A DNA stretch of 64,000 nucleotides. It comes from Rhodospirillales bacterium. Lineage in GTDB: Bacteria > Pseudomonadota > Alphaproteobacteria > Acetobacterales > Acetobacteraceae. The position numbers and the translations under genes were made by a program. Positions within the stretch are counted from its first letter, which is position 1. Every line of letters begins with the position of its first letter. Under the pieces are notes generated by a model, which worked only from the letters and a program-made list of their open reading frames with translations, was not told where the DNA came from and ran no database searches. Where the stretch lies: NCBI GenBank assembly GCA_025352565.1, contig JANXTF010000014.1, positions 1 through 64,000 on the forward strand. The letters are read 5' to 3'. This document shows, piece after piece, positions 8,459 through 16,737 of this stretch.

Positions 8459-9189
8459 AGCTGGAACGCACGCCCCTGGTGACGACGTTGGAGCGCCGCC
8501 TGCTGCTGCGCGGCGGCTTCAGCCTCGGCGCGCTGACGCTCCTGGCCGGGTGCGACATCTCGGACCAGGACAGCGTCCACCGGGCGCTGGCGGCGGTGTC
8601 GCGCTGGAACGACCGCGCGCAGGCCGCCCTGTTCGGCGGCACGCGGCTGGCCCCGGTGTTCGCCGAGAAGGATGCCGTGAAGGATTTCCGCTACAACGCG
8701 TTCTTCGCCGCCGAGGATGCCCCGAAGCTCTCGGCGGCCGATTACAAGCTGGAGCTGTCCGGGCTGATCGCCGACAAGAAGCCCTGGACCGTCGACATGC
8801 TGTACGGCCTGCCCCAGCAATCCAGCCAGATCACGCGCCACGTGTGCGTGGAAGGCTGGAGCATGATCGGCAAATGGAGCGGCCCGCCGCTGTCGGTGCT
8901 GCTGCGGATGGTGGGGGCCGATCTGAACGCGAAGTATGTCGGCTTCCAATGCGCCGACGGCTACCATGGCAGCATCGACATGGCGTCCGCGCTGCACCCG
9001 CAGACGATACTGGCGTTCAAGCTGTCGGACGAGGTTTTGCCGGTGAAATACGGCTACCCGTTCAAGGTGCGGATTCCGACCAAGCTTGGGTTCAAGAACC
9101 CGAAATGGGTCACGACGATGTATGTCACCAACCGCTATCCGGGCGGGTTCTGGGAGGACCGGGGGTATAATTGGTTCAGCGGATTGTAA
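8455..9189 (+). CDS. Molybdopterin-dependent oxidoreductase, MsrP/sulfite-oxidase-like
   Basis: This 244-aa product has a twin-arginine leader (ERRLLLRGG) ending in a lipobox-like LLAGC (Cys33), so it may be a Tat-exported lipoprotein. The catalytic domain follows the sulfite oxidase fold: Cys131 in TRHVCVEGWSMIGKW is the expected molybdenum ligand, followed by FQCADGYHGSIDM and the C-terminal KWVTTMYVTNRYPGGFWEDRG. Family members include MsrP, which repairs periplasmic methionine sulfoxide. With the cytochrome b it forms a plausible quinol-linked reductase. It is the last gene of the SigF-type operon. Confidence 0.85.
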   Translation: MKLERTPLVTTLERRLLLRGGFSLGALTLLAGCDISDQDSVHRALAAVSRWNDRAQAALFGGTRLAPVFAEKDAVKDFRYNAFFAAEDAPKLSAADYKLELSGLIADKKPWTVDMLYGLPQQSSQITRHVCVEGWSMIGKWSGPPLSVLLRMVGADLNAKYVGFQCADGYHGSIDMASALHPQTILAFKLSDEVLPVKYGYPFKVRIPTKLGFKNPKWVTTMYVTNRYPGGFWEDRGYNWFSGL

Positions 9190-9195
9190 GGCTGC

Positions 9196-9215
9196 GGTTG
9201 TCCTGGCGGACAACC
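9196..9215 (+). terminator. Stem-loop after the MsrP-like operon
   Basis: GGTTGTCC (9196-9203) and GGACAACC (9208-9215) form a perfect 8-bp stem with a TGGC loop, 6 bp after the stop codon. No U-tract follows, so it may be a weak terminator or an mRNA end-protecting hairpin. Confidence 0.5.
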
Positions 9216-9273
9216 ACTCTGTAGGATATTCCCACCGCGCACTCCCGGCGGGGGTGAGGCCTGAGAGAATCCC

Positions 9274-10671
9274 ATGACCGCTACCGACCCCGCCCTGATG
9301 ACCGCCGAGGAACTCCTCGGCCATTACGCCCGCCGCACGCTGAGCCCGGTGGAGGCGTTGCAGGCGGTCACCGAACGGGTGGCCCGATTCAACCCGCGGC
9401 TCAACGCGTTCGCGGTGATGAACCCGCAGGCGCTGGCCGCCGCCGGCGAGAGCGAGGCGCGGTGGCGGGCGGGACGCCCGATGGGGAGCCTCGATGGCGT
9501 GCCCTGCACCATCAAGGACCTGGTGGACCTCGCGGGCTTCCCGACCCGGCGGGGCAGCCGGCTGAGCGATCCGGCGCCGGTGGCCGACGACGCGCCCCTG
9601 GTGATGGGCCTCAAGGCCGCGGGCGCCGTCATCATCGGCAAGACCACGACCACCGAGTTCGGCTGGAAATCGCCGGGCGATTGCCCGCTGCACGGCATCA
9701 CCCGCAATCCGTGGAACCCGGACTACACGCCGGGCGGTTCCTCCTCAGGCGCCGCGGCCGCCGCTGGCGCCGCGTTCGGCCCGCTGCATGTCGGCACGGA
9801 TGCGGGCGGTTCGGTTCGCATCCCGGCGGCGTGGTGCGGCGTGGTGGGACTGAAGCCGACCTTCGGGCGGGTGCCGCAATGGCCGCTCGGGGCCTTCGCG
9901 TCGGTGGCGGCGGCGGGCCCGATCACCCGCAACGTGCGCGACAACGCGCTGATGCTGGGCGCCATGGCGCGGTTCGACCTGCGCGATCCCTATTGCCTGC
10001 CGGACGACAGACGCGACTGGCGCGACACCATCGAGGAAGGCGTCGCCGAACTGCGCGTGGCCGTGCTGCGCCGGCCCGGTTTCGATGCGCCGGTGGACTG
10101 GGAGAGCATGTCGGCGGTCGAGGATGCGGCCCGCGTGCTGACCGAGGCCGGGGCCGATGTGGAGGAAGCCGATCCCGGCCTGCCCGACATCCGCGAAATC
10201 TTCGGCCGCGTCTGGGGCGTCGCGCTCACCCGTCTGGTCAACTCCTTCCCCGAGACGCGGCGCCAGATGCTCGACCCCGGCTTGCTGGAGGTGGCGGCGG
10301 CGCATGGCGGCATGAGTGCGGCGGACTACATGGAATCCGAGGCCATGCGGCTTCAGGCGTCCAATGCGATGGCGCGGTTCCACCTGAAATACGATCTGGT
10401 GCTGTGTCCCACCGTGCCGAATCTGCCGCCGTTGGCCGATGCGCCGACCGTCGATCCGGTCAGCGCCCTGTGGAATTCCTGGGCGCCCTGGACCTTCGGC
10501 TTCAACCTCACGCGCCAGCCCGCGATCTCGGTGCCGATGGGGTTCGCCGCCAACGGATTGCCGCGCAGCGTGCAGGTGGCCGCCGCGATGTATCGCGACG
10601 ACCTCGTGCTGCGCGCCGCCCGCACGCTGGAACTCGGCCAGCCCGCCGCCGCGCCGGACATGCAGGGCTGA
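9274..10671 (+). CDS. Amidase signature family hydrolase
   Basis: This 465-aa cytoplasmic hydrolase carries the Ser-cisSer-Lys triad: Lys81 in GVPCTIKDLVD, the cis-Ser in GGSSSGAAAA (about 156) and the nucleophile Ser180 in VGTDAGGSVRIPAAW. Length is normal for GatA-like or amide/carbamate-hydrolysing members. Its stop overlaps the start of the PaiB-like gene (TGATG). No GatB or GatC lies nearby, so a role in tRNA amidation is unlikely. Substrate unknown. Confidence 0.88.
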   Translation: MTATDPALMTAEELLGHYARRTLSPVEALQAVTERVARFNPRLNAFAVMNPQALAAAGESEARWRAGRPMGSLDGVPCTIKDLVDLAGFPTRRGSRLSDPAPVADDAPLVMGLKAAGAVIIGKTTTTEFGWKSPGDCPLHGITRNPWNPDYTPGGSSSGAAAAAGAAFGPLHVGTDAGGSVRIPAAWCGVVGLKPTFGRVPQWPLGAFASVAAAGPITRNVRDNALMLGAMARFDLRDPYCLPDDRRDWRDTIEEGVAELRVAVLRRPGFDAPVDWESMSAVEDAARVLTEAGADVEEADPGLPDIREIFGRVWGVALTRLVNSFPETRRQMLDPGLLEVAAAHGGMSAADYMESEAMRLQASNAMARFHLKYDLVLCPTVPNLPPLADAPTVDPVSALWNSWAPWTFGFNLTRQPAISVPMGFAANGLPRSVQVAAAMYRDDLVLRAARTLELGQPAAAPDMQG

Positions 10672-11273
10672 TGTATCTGCGCCCCGCCTTCGCCGAGTCC
10701 GATCCTGGCCGCATCGCGGCGTTGATCCGCGACAATCCGTTCGGCCTGCTGACCACGTATGGCGCGACCGGCCTGGATGCCTCGCATATCCCGTTCACGG
10801 TCGAGCGGGACGGGGATACGCTGGTCCTGTCGGGCCATATCGCGGCGGCCAACGCGCAATGCCGGGCGATCGAGGCGGGGGGAGCGGCGCTGGCGGTGTT
10901 CTCCGGCCCGCACGCCTACATCTCGCCTTGCTGGTATGAGGCGCAGCCCGCGGTGCCGACCTGGGATTACGCGGCGGCGCATATCCATGGCGTGCTGGAG
11001 CCGGTGGCCGCGGATGCGGACGTGGCGGCATCGCTCCACGCGCTCGCCCGCCACGATCCCGGCCATTTCGACGTGGCTGCGCTCGACGAGAAATACCGCC
11101 GGATGATGTTCAAGGGCATCCGCGCCTTCCGCATCCGTGCCACGCGCGTCGAGGCGCAGTGGAAGATGAGCCAGAATCGCGGCGTCGCCGACCGGGTGCG
11201 CGTGATCGCGGCCCTGCGTGCGGAAGGCCGGGCCGAAATCGCCGATCTGATCGCCGCCACGCTGCCGGCGTGA
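10671..11273 (+). CDS. FMN-binding PaiB-like protein
   Basis: This 200-aa protein matches the PaiB / FMN-binding split-barrel family: MYLRPAFAE at the start, then PFGLLTTYGATGLDASHIPF, HAYISPCWYEAQPAVPTWDYAAAHIHG and the late KMSQNRGVADR motif. Bacillus PaiB is a negative regulator, but most members are probably flavin- or haem-binding enzymes. It is translationally coupled to the amidase and followed 10 bp later by an EamA exporter, so the three are probably one unit. Confidence 0.88.
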   Translation: MYLRPAFAESDPGRIAALIRDNPFGLLTTYGATGLDASHIPFTVERDGDTLVLSGHIAAANAQCRAIEAGGAALAVFSGPHAYISPCWYEAQPAVPTWDYAAAHIHGVLEPVAADADVAASLHALARHDPGHFDVAALDEKYRRMMFKGIRAFRIRATRVEAQWKMSQNRGVADRVRVIAALRAEGRAEIADLIAATLPA

Positions 11274-11283
11274 CTCCGCGCCC

Positions 11284-12150
11284 ATGAACCCGCGTCGGGC
11301 GGGGCTGCTGTGGGGCGCGCTGGGCGTGCTGGCCTTCTCGTTCTCGCTGCCGTTCACCCGGCTGGCCATCGAGGGCGGCATGCCGGGCAGCTTCGTGGGC
11401 ATCGGGCGGGCGGTGGTGGCGGGCGTGCTGGCGCTGGCGGCCCTGCTTGCGATGCGGGAGCCCTGGCCGTCCTGGAGGGTGCTGGGGCGGCTGGCGGGCG
11501 TGGTGGCCGGCGTGGTGATCGGTTTCCCGCTGTTCGTGGCGCTGGCCCTGGCCCGCGTGCCCTCGGTGCATGGCATCGTCGTCACCGGCCTGCTGCCGGC
11601 GGCCACCGCGGTGATGGCGGTGCTGCGGTCCGGCGAACGGCCTTCCCCGAGATTCTGGCTGGCGGCGATGGCGGGGCTGGTTTGCGTGCTGGCCTTCGCC
11701 GGCGTGCAGGGCGGCGGGACGTTCGAACTGGCGGACCTGTATCTGCTGGCGGCCGTGGCGCTGTGCGCGCTGGGCTATGCGGAAGGCGGCGCGCTGGCGC
11801 GGACCATGGGCGGCGTGCGGGTGATCTGCCTCGCTTTGGCGCTCGGCCTGCCGTTCACCATCGCCATCACCTGGGCCGGCTGGGACGGCGCGGCGCTCGC
11901 GCGGGCCACGCCCGGCGCCTGGGCCGCGTTCGCCTATGTCGCGCTGATCAGCGCCTTCGCCGGGTTTTTTGCCTGGTATCGCGGCCTCGCTTTGGGCGGC
12001 GTGGCGCGGGTCGGGCAGTTGCAGCTGGCGCAGCCGGTGCTTTCCCTCGCCTGGGCCTGGCTGCTGCTGGGCGAGGCGGTCACCTGGCCGATGGCGGGCA
12101 CCGCGCTCGCCATCGTGGCGTGCGTGGTGGCGACCCAGAAGGCGCGATAG
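11284..12150 (+). CDS. EamA/DMT-family transporter
   Basis: This 288-aa membrane protein has ten predicted helices in two EamA repeats, the first starting GLLWGALGVLAFSFSLPFTRLA. Such proteins export amino acids, metabolites or drugs. It follows the PaiB-like gene by 10 bp and probably exports a compound linked to the amidase. It converges on the next operon, with only 18 bp between the two stop codons and no visible terminator. Confidence 0.85.
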   Translation: MNPRRAGLLWGALGVLAFSFSLPFTRLAIEGGMPGSFVGIGRAVVAGVLALAALLAMREPWPSWRVLGRLAGVVAGVVIGFPLFVALALARVPSVHGIVVTGLLPAATAVMAVLRSGERPSPRFWLAAMAGLVCVLAFAGVQGGGTFELADLYLLAAVALCALGYAEGGALARTMGGVRVICLALALGLPFTIAITWAGWDGAALARATPGAWAAFAYVALISAFAGFFAWYRGLALGGVARVGQLQLAQPVLSLAWAWLLLGEAVTWPMAGTALAIVACVVATQKAR

Positions 12151-12168
12151 AGCAGGCGTATCGATATG

Positions 12169-13353
12169 TTATCCCTTCACGGCTCCCTGTGTGAGCCCAC
12201 CTACGATGTGCCGCTGGAAGACCAGCACCAGCAGGAACAGCGGTGCCGTGATCGAGACGGCCGCGGCGATGGCGACAAGCTGGTCGGTGGCGGTGTTCTC
12301 GCTGTTCAGGAACTGGCTGATGGTGGGCACCATGGTCAGCGACTGGGCGTCCAGCAGCAGAGCGGTCACCAGGTAGTCGTTGTAGGCCAGCAGGAACGAG
12401 AAGAGGCCGGTGGTGATGACCCCGGGCCACATGACGGGAATGATGACGCGACGGAACGCCTCGAAGTGGGAGCAACCGTCCACCCTTGCCGCCTCGTCCA
12501 GCTCTGCGGGGATGTTCGCGAAGAACGAGCGCAGCATCCAGATGGTGAAAGGCTGGTTGATCGCGACCAGCACGGCGATGACCGCCACCGGCTGGCCATA
12601 AAGGGTGGGCGCCTCGGCCGAGAACAGGCGAAGGAAGGGACCGGTGAGCGCGTTCTGCCAGAGTGGCGCCAGGATCTCGCGTGAGTTGATGAAAGCAGGC
12701 AGGTAGCCGGCGACCAGCACGGAATGCGGCATGGCGCGAAAGATCAGGGCGGCGATCAGCAGCCAGAAGGCGAGATTCGTGCGCGTCCTGGCCAGGCCAT
12801 AGCCGGCCAGCGTGCCGACGGTGAGCGAGACGGTCACCACTCCCGCGGTCACGAACATGGAATTGAGGAACTGACGATAGAACGCGCGGTCGATCCAGAC
12901 GCCGCGGTAGTTCCGCATCGTCATGCCGAGGACGGGCTCGGACAGGACGCGGAGCGCGGGGATGGCGCCGAGCGCGGCTTCCAGCCCGCGAACGAGCAGC
13001 GGCGCGGCGACCACGACCAGCAGCAGGGTGGCGGCGACGGCGACGGCGGCAGCGGCCGGCCAGCCGAGCCGCGCCGTCAGATGGCGGAGGCGGCGGGCCG
13101 CCCACCAGGCCAGCACCAGCGCCAGGACAGCTACGGCGATCGCGACCGGCGAGGCGCCCCCGGCGGCCTGGCGTGTGGCGGGGCCCAGGATCACCTGGAG
13201 CGGGCTGGACGAGAAGGCATCCAACGGCAGCTTGAACGACATCGCCGCAATCCAGAACAGCGGGAACGCCGCGATCAGCACCCAGAGCGCAAGCCCGGCC
13301 CCGGAGACGAGCCGGAGGGCCAACGGCTGGTCGAGGGACCTGGCCCGCGTCAC
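12169..13353 (-). CDS. Sugar-type ABC transporter permease (MalG-like, with an insert)
   Basis: This protein is longer (394 aa) than usual for MalG-like permeases. After the first membrane helix (LALWVLIAAFPLFWIAAM) there is an insert of roughly 90 residues with two extra hydrophobic stretches (VAIAVAVLALVLAWWAARRL and AAVAVAATLLLVVVAAPLL). The core then resumes with the EAA loop PAELDEAARVDGCSHFEAFRRV and the usual end VGGLTQGAVKG. The start is a GTG at 13353, 4 bp after the MalF-like stop. It is the last gene of a leftward operon that begins at 18940. Confidence 0.87.
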   Translation of the reverse strand: MTRARSLDQPLALRLVSGAGLALWVLIAAFPLFWIAAMSFKLPLDAFSSSPLQVILGPATRQAAGGASPVAIAVAVLALVLAWWAARRLRHLTARLGWPAAAAVAVAATLLLVVVAAPLLVRGLEAALGAIPALRVLSEPVLGMTMRNYRGVWIDRAFYRQFLNSMFVTAGVVTVSLTVGTLAGYGLARTRTNLAFWLLIAALIFRAMPHSVLVAGYLPAFINSREILAPLWQNALTGPFLRLFSAEAPTLYGQPVAVIAVLVAINQPFTIWMLRSFFANIPAELDEAARVDGCSHFEAFRRVIIPVMWPGVITTGLFSFLLAYNDYLVTALLLDAQSLTMVPTISQFLNSENTATDQLVAIAAAVSITAPLFLLVLVFQRHIVGGLTQGAVKG

Positions 13354-13357
13354 GCCC

Positions 13358-14386
13358 CTAGCGCCCGCGCCGGTGGTCGCGCCAGGTGCGCATCAGCAGC
13401 GGCGTGAGCAGCAGCGCCACGCCCAGGATGGTCAGCATGGCCGAGGCGGAAGCGCGCGAGATGGCGCGGTTGCCGGATTCGTCGGGCGCGAGATAGTGGA
13501 ACGTCAGCCATTGCAGCGAGATGCGATGCGCCTGACTGGAGAAGCCGATGATCTCCTCGAACACGCGGTAGGCGTCCATCACATGGATAAGGGAAACGAA
13601 GACGATCAGCGGCGCCAGATGCGGCAGCACCACGTAGCGCAGCCGCTCGAACCGCGAGGCGCCGTCGACGACTGCCGATTCCAGCGTGTCCTGGTCGACG
13701 GTCTGCAGCCCGGCATAGAATACGACGAAGGCGAACGGCGCCACGTGCCAGACACGGTAGAACAGCATCAAAAGCTCGATGGTCCAACCTTGCGCGAACA
13801 TGTAGATCTTGTGGCCGAAGATCGCCGAGAGCGCGGCCGTCAGGATGCCGTCGCCGATGAACAGCCATCGGATCGACAGCGCCCCGATCACCGGTGTGAT
13901 GATATAGGGCAGCAGAGAGAAGAAGATGACCGCCCCGCGCAGGGACCGGACCGTATTGTCGACCATCAGCGCGAGCGCCAGGCCAATGCCGACGACGAAA
14001 GGCAGCGTCAGCAGGGTGAACGTCAGGGTGAAGCGCAGCGCGCGATAGAAGTCGAGGCTGAGCAGGTGGGATATCCCGGCCCATCCCTGCGTGAGCGCAT
14101 CCATCACGGCCGCTGGCTGCAGCAGCTGACGGTAGCTCTCCCATCCGACGAAGCTGGTTTCGGTCATCGGGCGACCCTGCTCGTCCACGACAGGTTCGGC
14201 GCGCGCCTCTTTCTTGCAGACCTGGCGCAGGAAGCCGGGGGAGCAGGATTCGACCGTGACCTGACGGAACACCGCCTGCGTCGTATGGACGCTCTGCCAT
14301 GATACGCTGATCAGCGGCAACGCGATGAAGACCACCATCATCAGCAAGGACGGCGTGACGAAGGCGAGGAACGTGCGGGTCCTCAC
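13358..14386 (-). CDS. Sugar-type ABC transporter permease (MalF-like)
   Basis: This 342-aa permease begins MRTRTFLAFVTPSLLMMVVF and has an extra periplasmic loop between helices 1 and 2 with two cysteines (ESCSPGFLRQVC). The EAA loop reads DTLESAVVDGASRFERLRYV. Its start overlaps the ATPase stop (ATGA). It forms the channel with the MalG-like protein at 12169-13353. Confidence 0.88.
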   Translation of the reverse strand: MRTRTFLAFVTPSLLMMVVFIALPLISVSWQSVHTTQAVFRQVTVESCSPGFLRQVCKKEARAEPVVDEQGRPMTETSFVGWESYRQLLQPAAVMDALTQGWAGISHLLSLDFYRALRFTLTFTLLTLPFVVGIGLALALMVDNTVRSLRGAVIFFSLLPYIITPVIGALSIRWLFIGDGILTAALSAIFGHKIYMFAQGWTIELLMLFYRVWHVAPFAFVVFYAGLQTVDQDTLESAVVDGASRFERLRYVVLPHLAPLIVFVSLIHVMDAYRVFEEIIGFSSQAHRISLQWLTFHYLAPDESGNRAISRASASAMLTILGVALLLTPLLMRTWRDHRRGR

Positions 14387-15444
14387 GGCGCGCCGGCGTC
14401 GATCCGCCGGCCGTCGCCCGGGTCGAACACATGGCAGATGGCCGCCCCGAGATCGAAGCCGATGGGCTCGCCGATTGCGGCGCGGAACGTCTTGGGCGCC
14501 TTGACCGCAAGGTAGCTGTCGCCGGCGCGCACCGTCACCAGGGTCGCGTCGCCCAGCAGCTCGACGCTGTAGACCGGCGCCCGGACCTGTCCGGTGCCCG
14601 GCGGTGCGATCGTCGCGTCCTCGGCCCGGAAGCCCAGGGTGACCGGGCCGGCGGCCGCGCCCAGGCCTGGCACGCGCGTGTTGATCCCGGTGAACACGCC
14701 GTCCGCGATGTCGCCGTCGATCAGGTTCATCGCCGGGGACCCGATGAACCCGGCGACAAAGGTGTTGGCGGGGCGGTCGTAGATCTCGGTTGGGGTGCCC
14801 AATTGCTGGATGCGGCCCTTGTTCATCACGACCACCCGGTCGGCGAGCGTCATGGCCTCGATCTGGTCGTGGGTCACGTAGATCGTCGTCACGCCGATCT
14901 CGTGGTGCAGGTGCTTGATCTGCGCCCGCGTCGAGACCCGCAGCTTGGCGTCGAGGTTCGAAAGCGGCTCATCCATCAGGAAGATCGCGGGTTGGCGCAC
15001 GATCGCGCGGGCCAGGGCCACACGCTGCCGCTGTCCGCCTGACAATTCCCGCGGGTGCCGATGCAGCAGGTCGCCGAGTTCCACCATGGCGGCAGCCCGG
15101 CGGACCCGTGCGTCGTGCGTCGTGGGATCGACCCGGCGCACTTTCAGGGGAAAGCGGATGTTCTCGTAGACCGACAGGTTCGGGTAGAGACCGTAGTTCT
15201 GAAACACCATCGCAACGTCGCGGTCCTTGGGTTCCAGGTCGTTCACGACGCGGTCGCCGATCAGGATCTGGCCGGAGGTTGGGTCCTCCAGTCCGGCGAT
15301 CATCCGCATGGTGGTGGTCTTGCCGCACCCCGACGGGCCGAGGAAGACGACGAACTCCCGGTCGGCGATCTCCAGGTCGATGCCGCTGACGCCCGTGAAC
15401 GAGCCCCATCTCTTGGTCACGCCCCGGAGTAAAACCTGCGCCAT
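14383..15444 (-). CDS. Sugar-type ABC transporter ATPase (UgpC/MalK-like)
   Basis: This 353-aa ATPase has Walker A GPSGCGKTT, Q-loop VFQNYGLYPNLSV, signature [14 protein letters not shown], Walker B IFLMDEPLSNLDA and switch His YVTHDQIEAMT, followed by the C-terminal OB/TOBE domain. It resembles the ATPase at 3757-4809 but belongs to a different operon, preceded 4 bp upstream by the RidA-like gene. Confidence 0.92.
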   Translation of the reverse strand: MAQVLLRGVTKRWGSFTGVSGIDLEIADREFVVFLGPSGCGKTTTMRMIAGLEDPTSGQILIGDRVVNDLEPKDRDVAMVFQNYGLYPNLSVYENIRFPLKVRRVDPTTHDARVRRAAAMVELGDLLHRHPRELSGGQRQRVALARAIVRQPAIFLMDEPLSNLDAKLRVSTRAQIKHLHHEIGVTTIYVTHDQIEAMTLADRVVVMNKGRIQQLGTPTEIYDRPANTFVAGFIGSPAMNLIDGDIADGVFTGINTRVPGLGAAAGPVTLGFRAEDATIAPPGTGQVRAPVYSVELLGDATLVTVRAGDSYLAVKAPKTFRAAIGEPIGFDLGAAICHVFDPGDGRRIDAGAP

Positions 15445-15448
15445 GCGG

Positions 15449-15844
15449 TCAGCCCGGCTTGCCGCCGGGAGGCGCGTGGGCGATGACGATCATCTCGACC
15501 TTCAGATCCTTGTTGGCGAGGCCGACCTGGGCGCAGGCCCGGATCGGCGGATGCTCCGGATCGACCCACGCGTTCCACACCGCCGTGACCTCCTCGAAAT
15601 GCAGCAGATGCGACAGCCAGATGGTGACATGCGCGATCTGGCTTTTGTCGGAGCCAATGCTGGCCAGGCGGCTTTCCACGGTGGCGAGGATCTGGCGCGC
15701 CTGATCTCCGGCGGTCGAGTGCGGGTCGATCGGGATGGGGGGGATGACGGTCATGTAGGCCGTCTCGCCGATCACGACGACGGAGGCCGACTGGACGCGG
15801 GACTTGCCCTGAAGGTCCGCGGATTTGAGATGATGGGTAATCAC
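15449..15844 (-). CDS. RidA/YjgF-family protein
   Basis: The 131-aa product starts at a GTG at 15844 that overlaps the stop of the lactonase-like gene (GTGA); an in-frame upstream extension has no homology. It has the RidA fold with DQARQILATVESRLASIG, the VTIWLSHLLHFEEVTAVWNAWV helix region and the conserved Arg in PPIRACAQVGL, which holds the carboxylate of imine substrates. RidA proteins deaminate reactive enamines or imines; divergent members act on other small adducts. It sits mid-operon between a lactonase-like hydrolase and ABC genes. Confidence 0.87.
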   Translation of the reverse strand: MITHHLKSADLQGKSRVQSASVVVIGETAYMTVIPPIPIDPHSTAGDQARQILATVESRLASIGSDKSQIAHVTIWLSHLLHFEEVTAVWNAWVDPEHPPIRACAQVGLANKDLKVEMIVIAHAPPGGKPG

Positions 15845-16722
15845 GATGCCGCCGCCTGTGTGCCGATCGCGGGAAAGCCGTAGAGAGCGGCTGGGTTGTC
15901 GACCAAGATGCGCCGCAGCATCGTCTCGTCGGTCGTGTAGTCCAGCAGCAGGTCCAGCAGCAGGGCGTGATCGGGGATCGGCACCTTGAAGAATGGCAGC
16001 ATCGATTGCGGCCATTCGCTGCCCCAGACCACCCGGTCGGGCGCCGTGTCCAGGAAGGCTCGGGCGAGGCAGATCAGCTCGGGCCAGGGCTCCGGCCGCA
16101 TGTGGCGGCCCGCATAGGGCGCGGTCAGCTTGACCCAACCCTTCCCACTTTCGAGCAGCTTCAGTGCGGCCTGCACGGCCGGGTGATCCACGGGCAGCGC
16201 GTCGATGAACTTGGCGTAATGGTCCAGCACGATCGGGCACGGCAGATCCAGCAGGCGGTCGACGAGCATCGGAAGATCCCGCCCATCGGTCTGCAGGTCG
16301 ATGTGCCACCCGTGGCGGGCGATCTTGCCCGCGATCGTCTCCAGCGCTTCCCAGGGCAATATCCCGTGGGCCATCTCGAACCGCACGCCGACGACGCCGT
16401 GGGCCGAGAGGCGCTTCAGCTCCGTGTCCGGAGTGTCGAGGTCGATGACGGCGACGCCGCGCGCCGTGCCCTCGAAGCCCTCCAAGGCCGCAACCAGATT
16501 GGAGTTGTCGGAGCCGTGCGTCACCGACTGGATGACTACGGCGCGGGACAGGCCCAGCCGGCGGCGGACGGCGGCGTAGTCCTGCACCGTCGCGACCGGG
16601 GGCGGGTAGGGTGTATCGGCCCGGGGCGCAAAGCGGGGCTCGAAGATGTGCATGTGGCAGTCGCAGGCGCCCGGCGGCGCCCGCAGCTTCGGCCTGGGCA
16701 GTGCGCCGTACCCGACGTCCAT
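15841..16722 (-). CDS. Amidohydrolase-2 family lactonase (LigI / galactarolactone isomerase-like)
   Basis: This 293-aa TIM-barrel hydrolase has the metal-binding motif CDCHMHIFE near the N-terminus, typical of COG3618. It also has GVRFEMAHG, DLQTDGRDLPML, the VLDHYAKF His and the late VVWGSEWPQSM Asp/Trp region. Relatives open 2-pyrone-4,6-dicarboxylate or isomerise sugar lactones, often without tightly bound metal. In this operon it probably acts on a lactone made from the imported compound. It overlaps RidA by 4 bp. Confidence 0.82.
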   Translation of the reverse strand: MDVGYGALPRPKLRAPPGACDCHMHIFEPRFAPRADTPYPPPVATVQDYAAVRRRLGLSRAVVIQSVTHGSDNSNLVAALEGFEGTARGVAVIDLDTPDTELKRLSAHGVVGVRFEMAHGILPWEALETIAGKIARHGWHIDLQTDGRDLPMLVDRLLDLPCPIVLDHYAKFIDALPVDHPAVQAALKLLESGKGWVKLTAPYAGRHMRPEPWPELICLARAFLDTAPDRVVWGSEWPQSMLPFFKVPIPDHALLLDLLLDYTTDETMLRRILVDNPAALYGFPAIGTQAAAS

Positions 16723-16737
16723 CGCCGTCCGCCCTTC

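Noticed and set aside
9240-9276. A GGGGGTGAGGCCTGAGAGAATCCC-like stretch before the amidase resembling part of a TPP riboswitch (CTGAGA box)
   Set aside because: The second half of the aptamer (the CTGATCTGGATAATGCCAG-type part) is absent and only 37 bp separate it from the start codon; the amidase is not a thiamine gene by its context.
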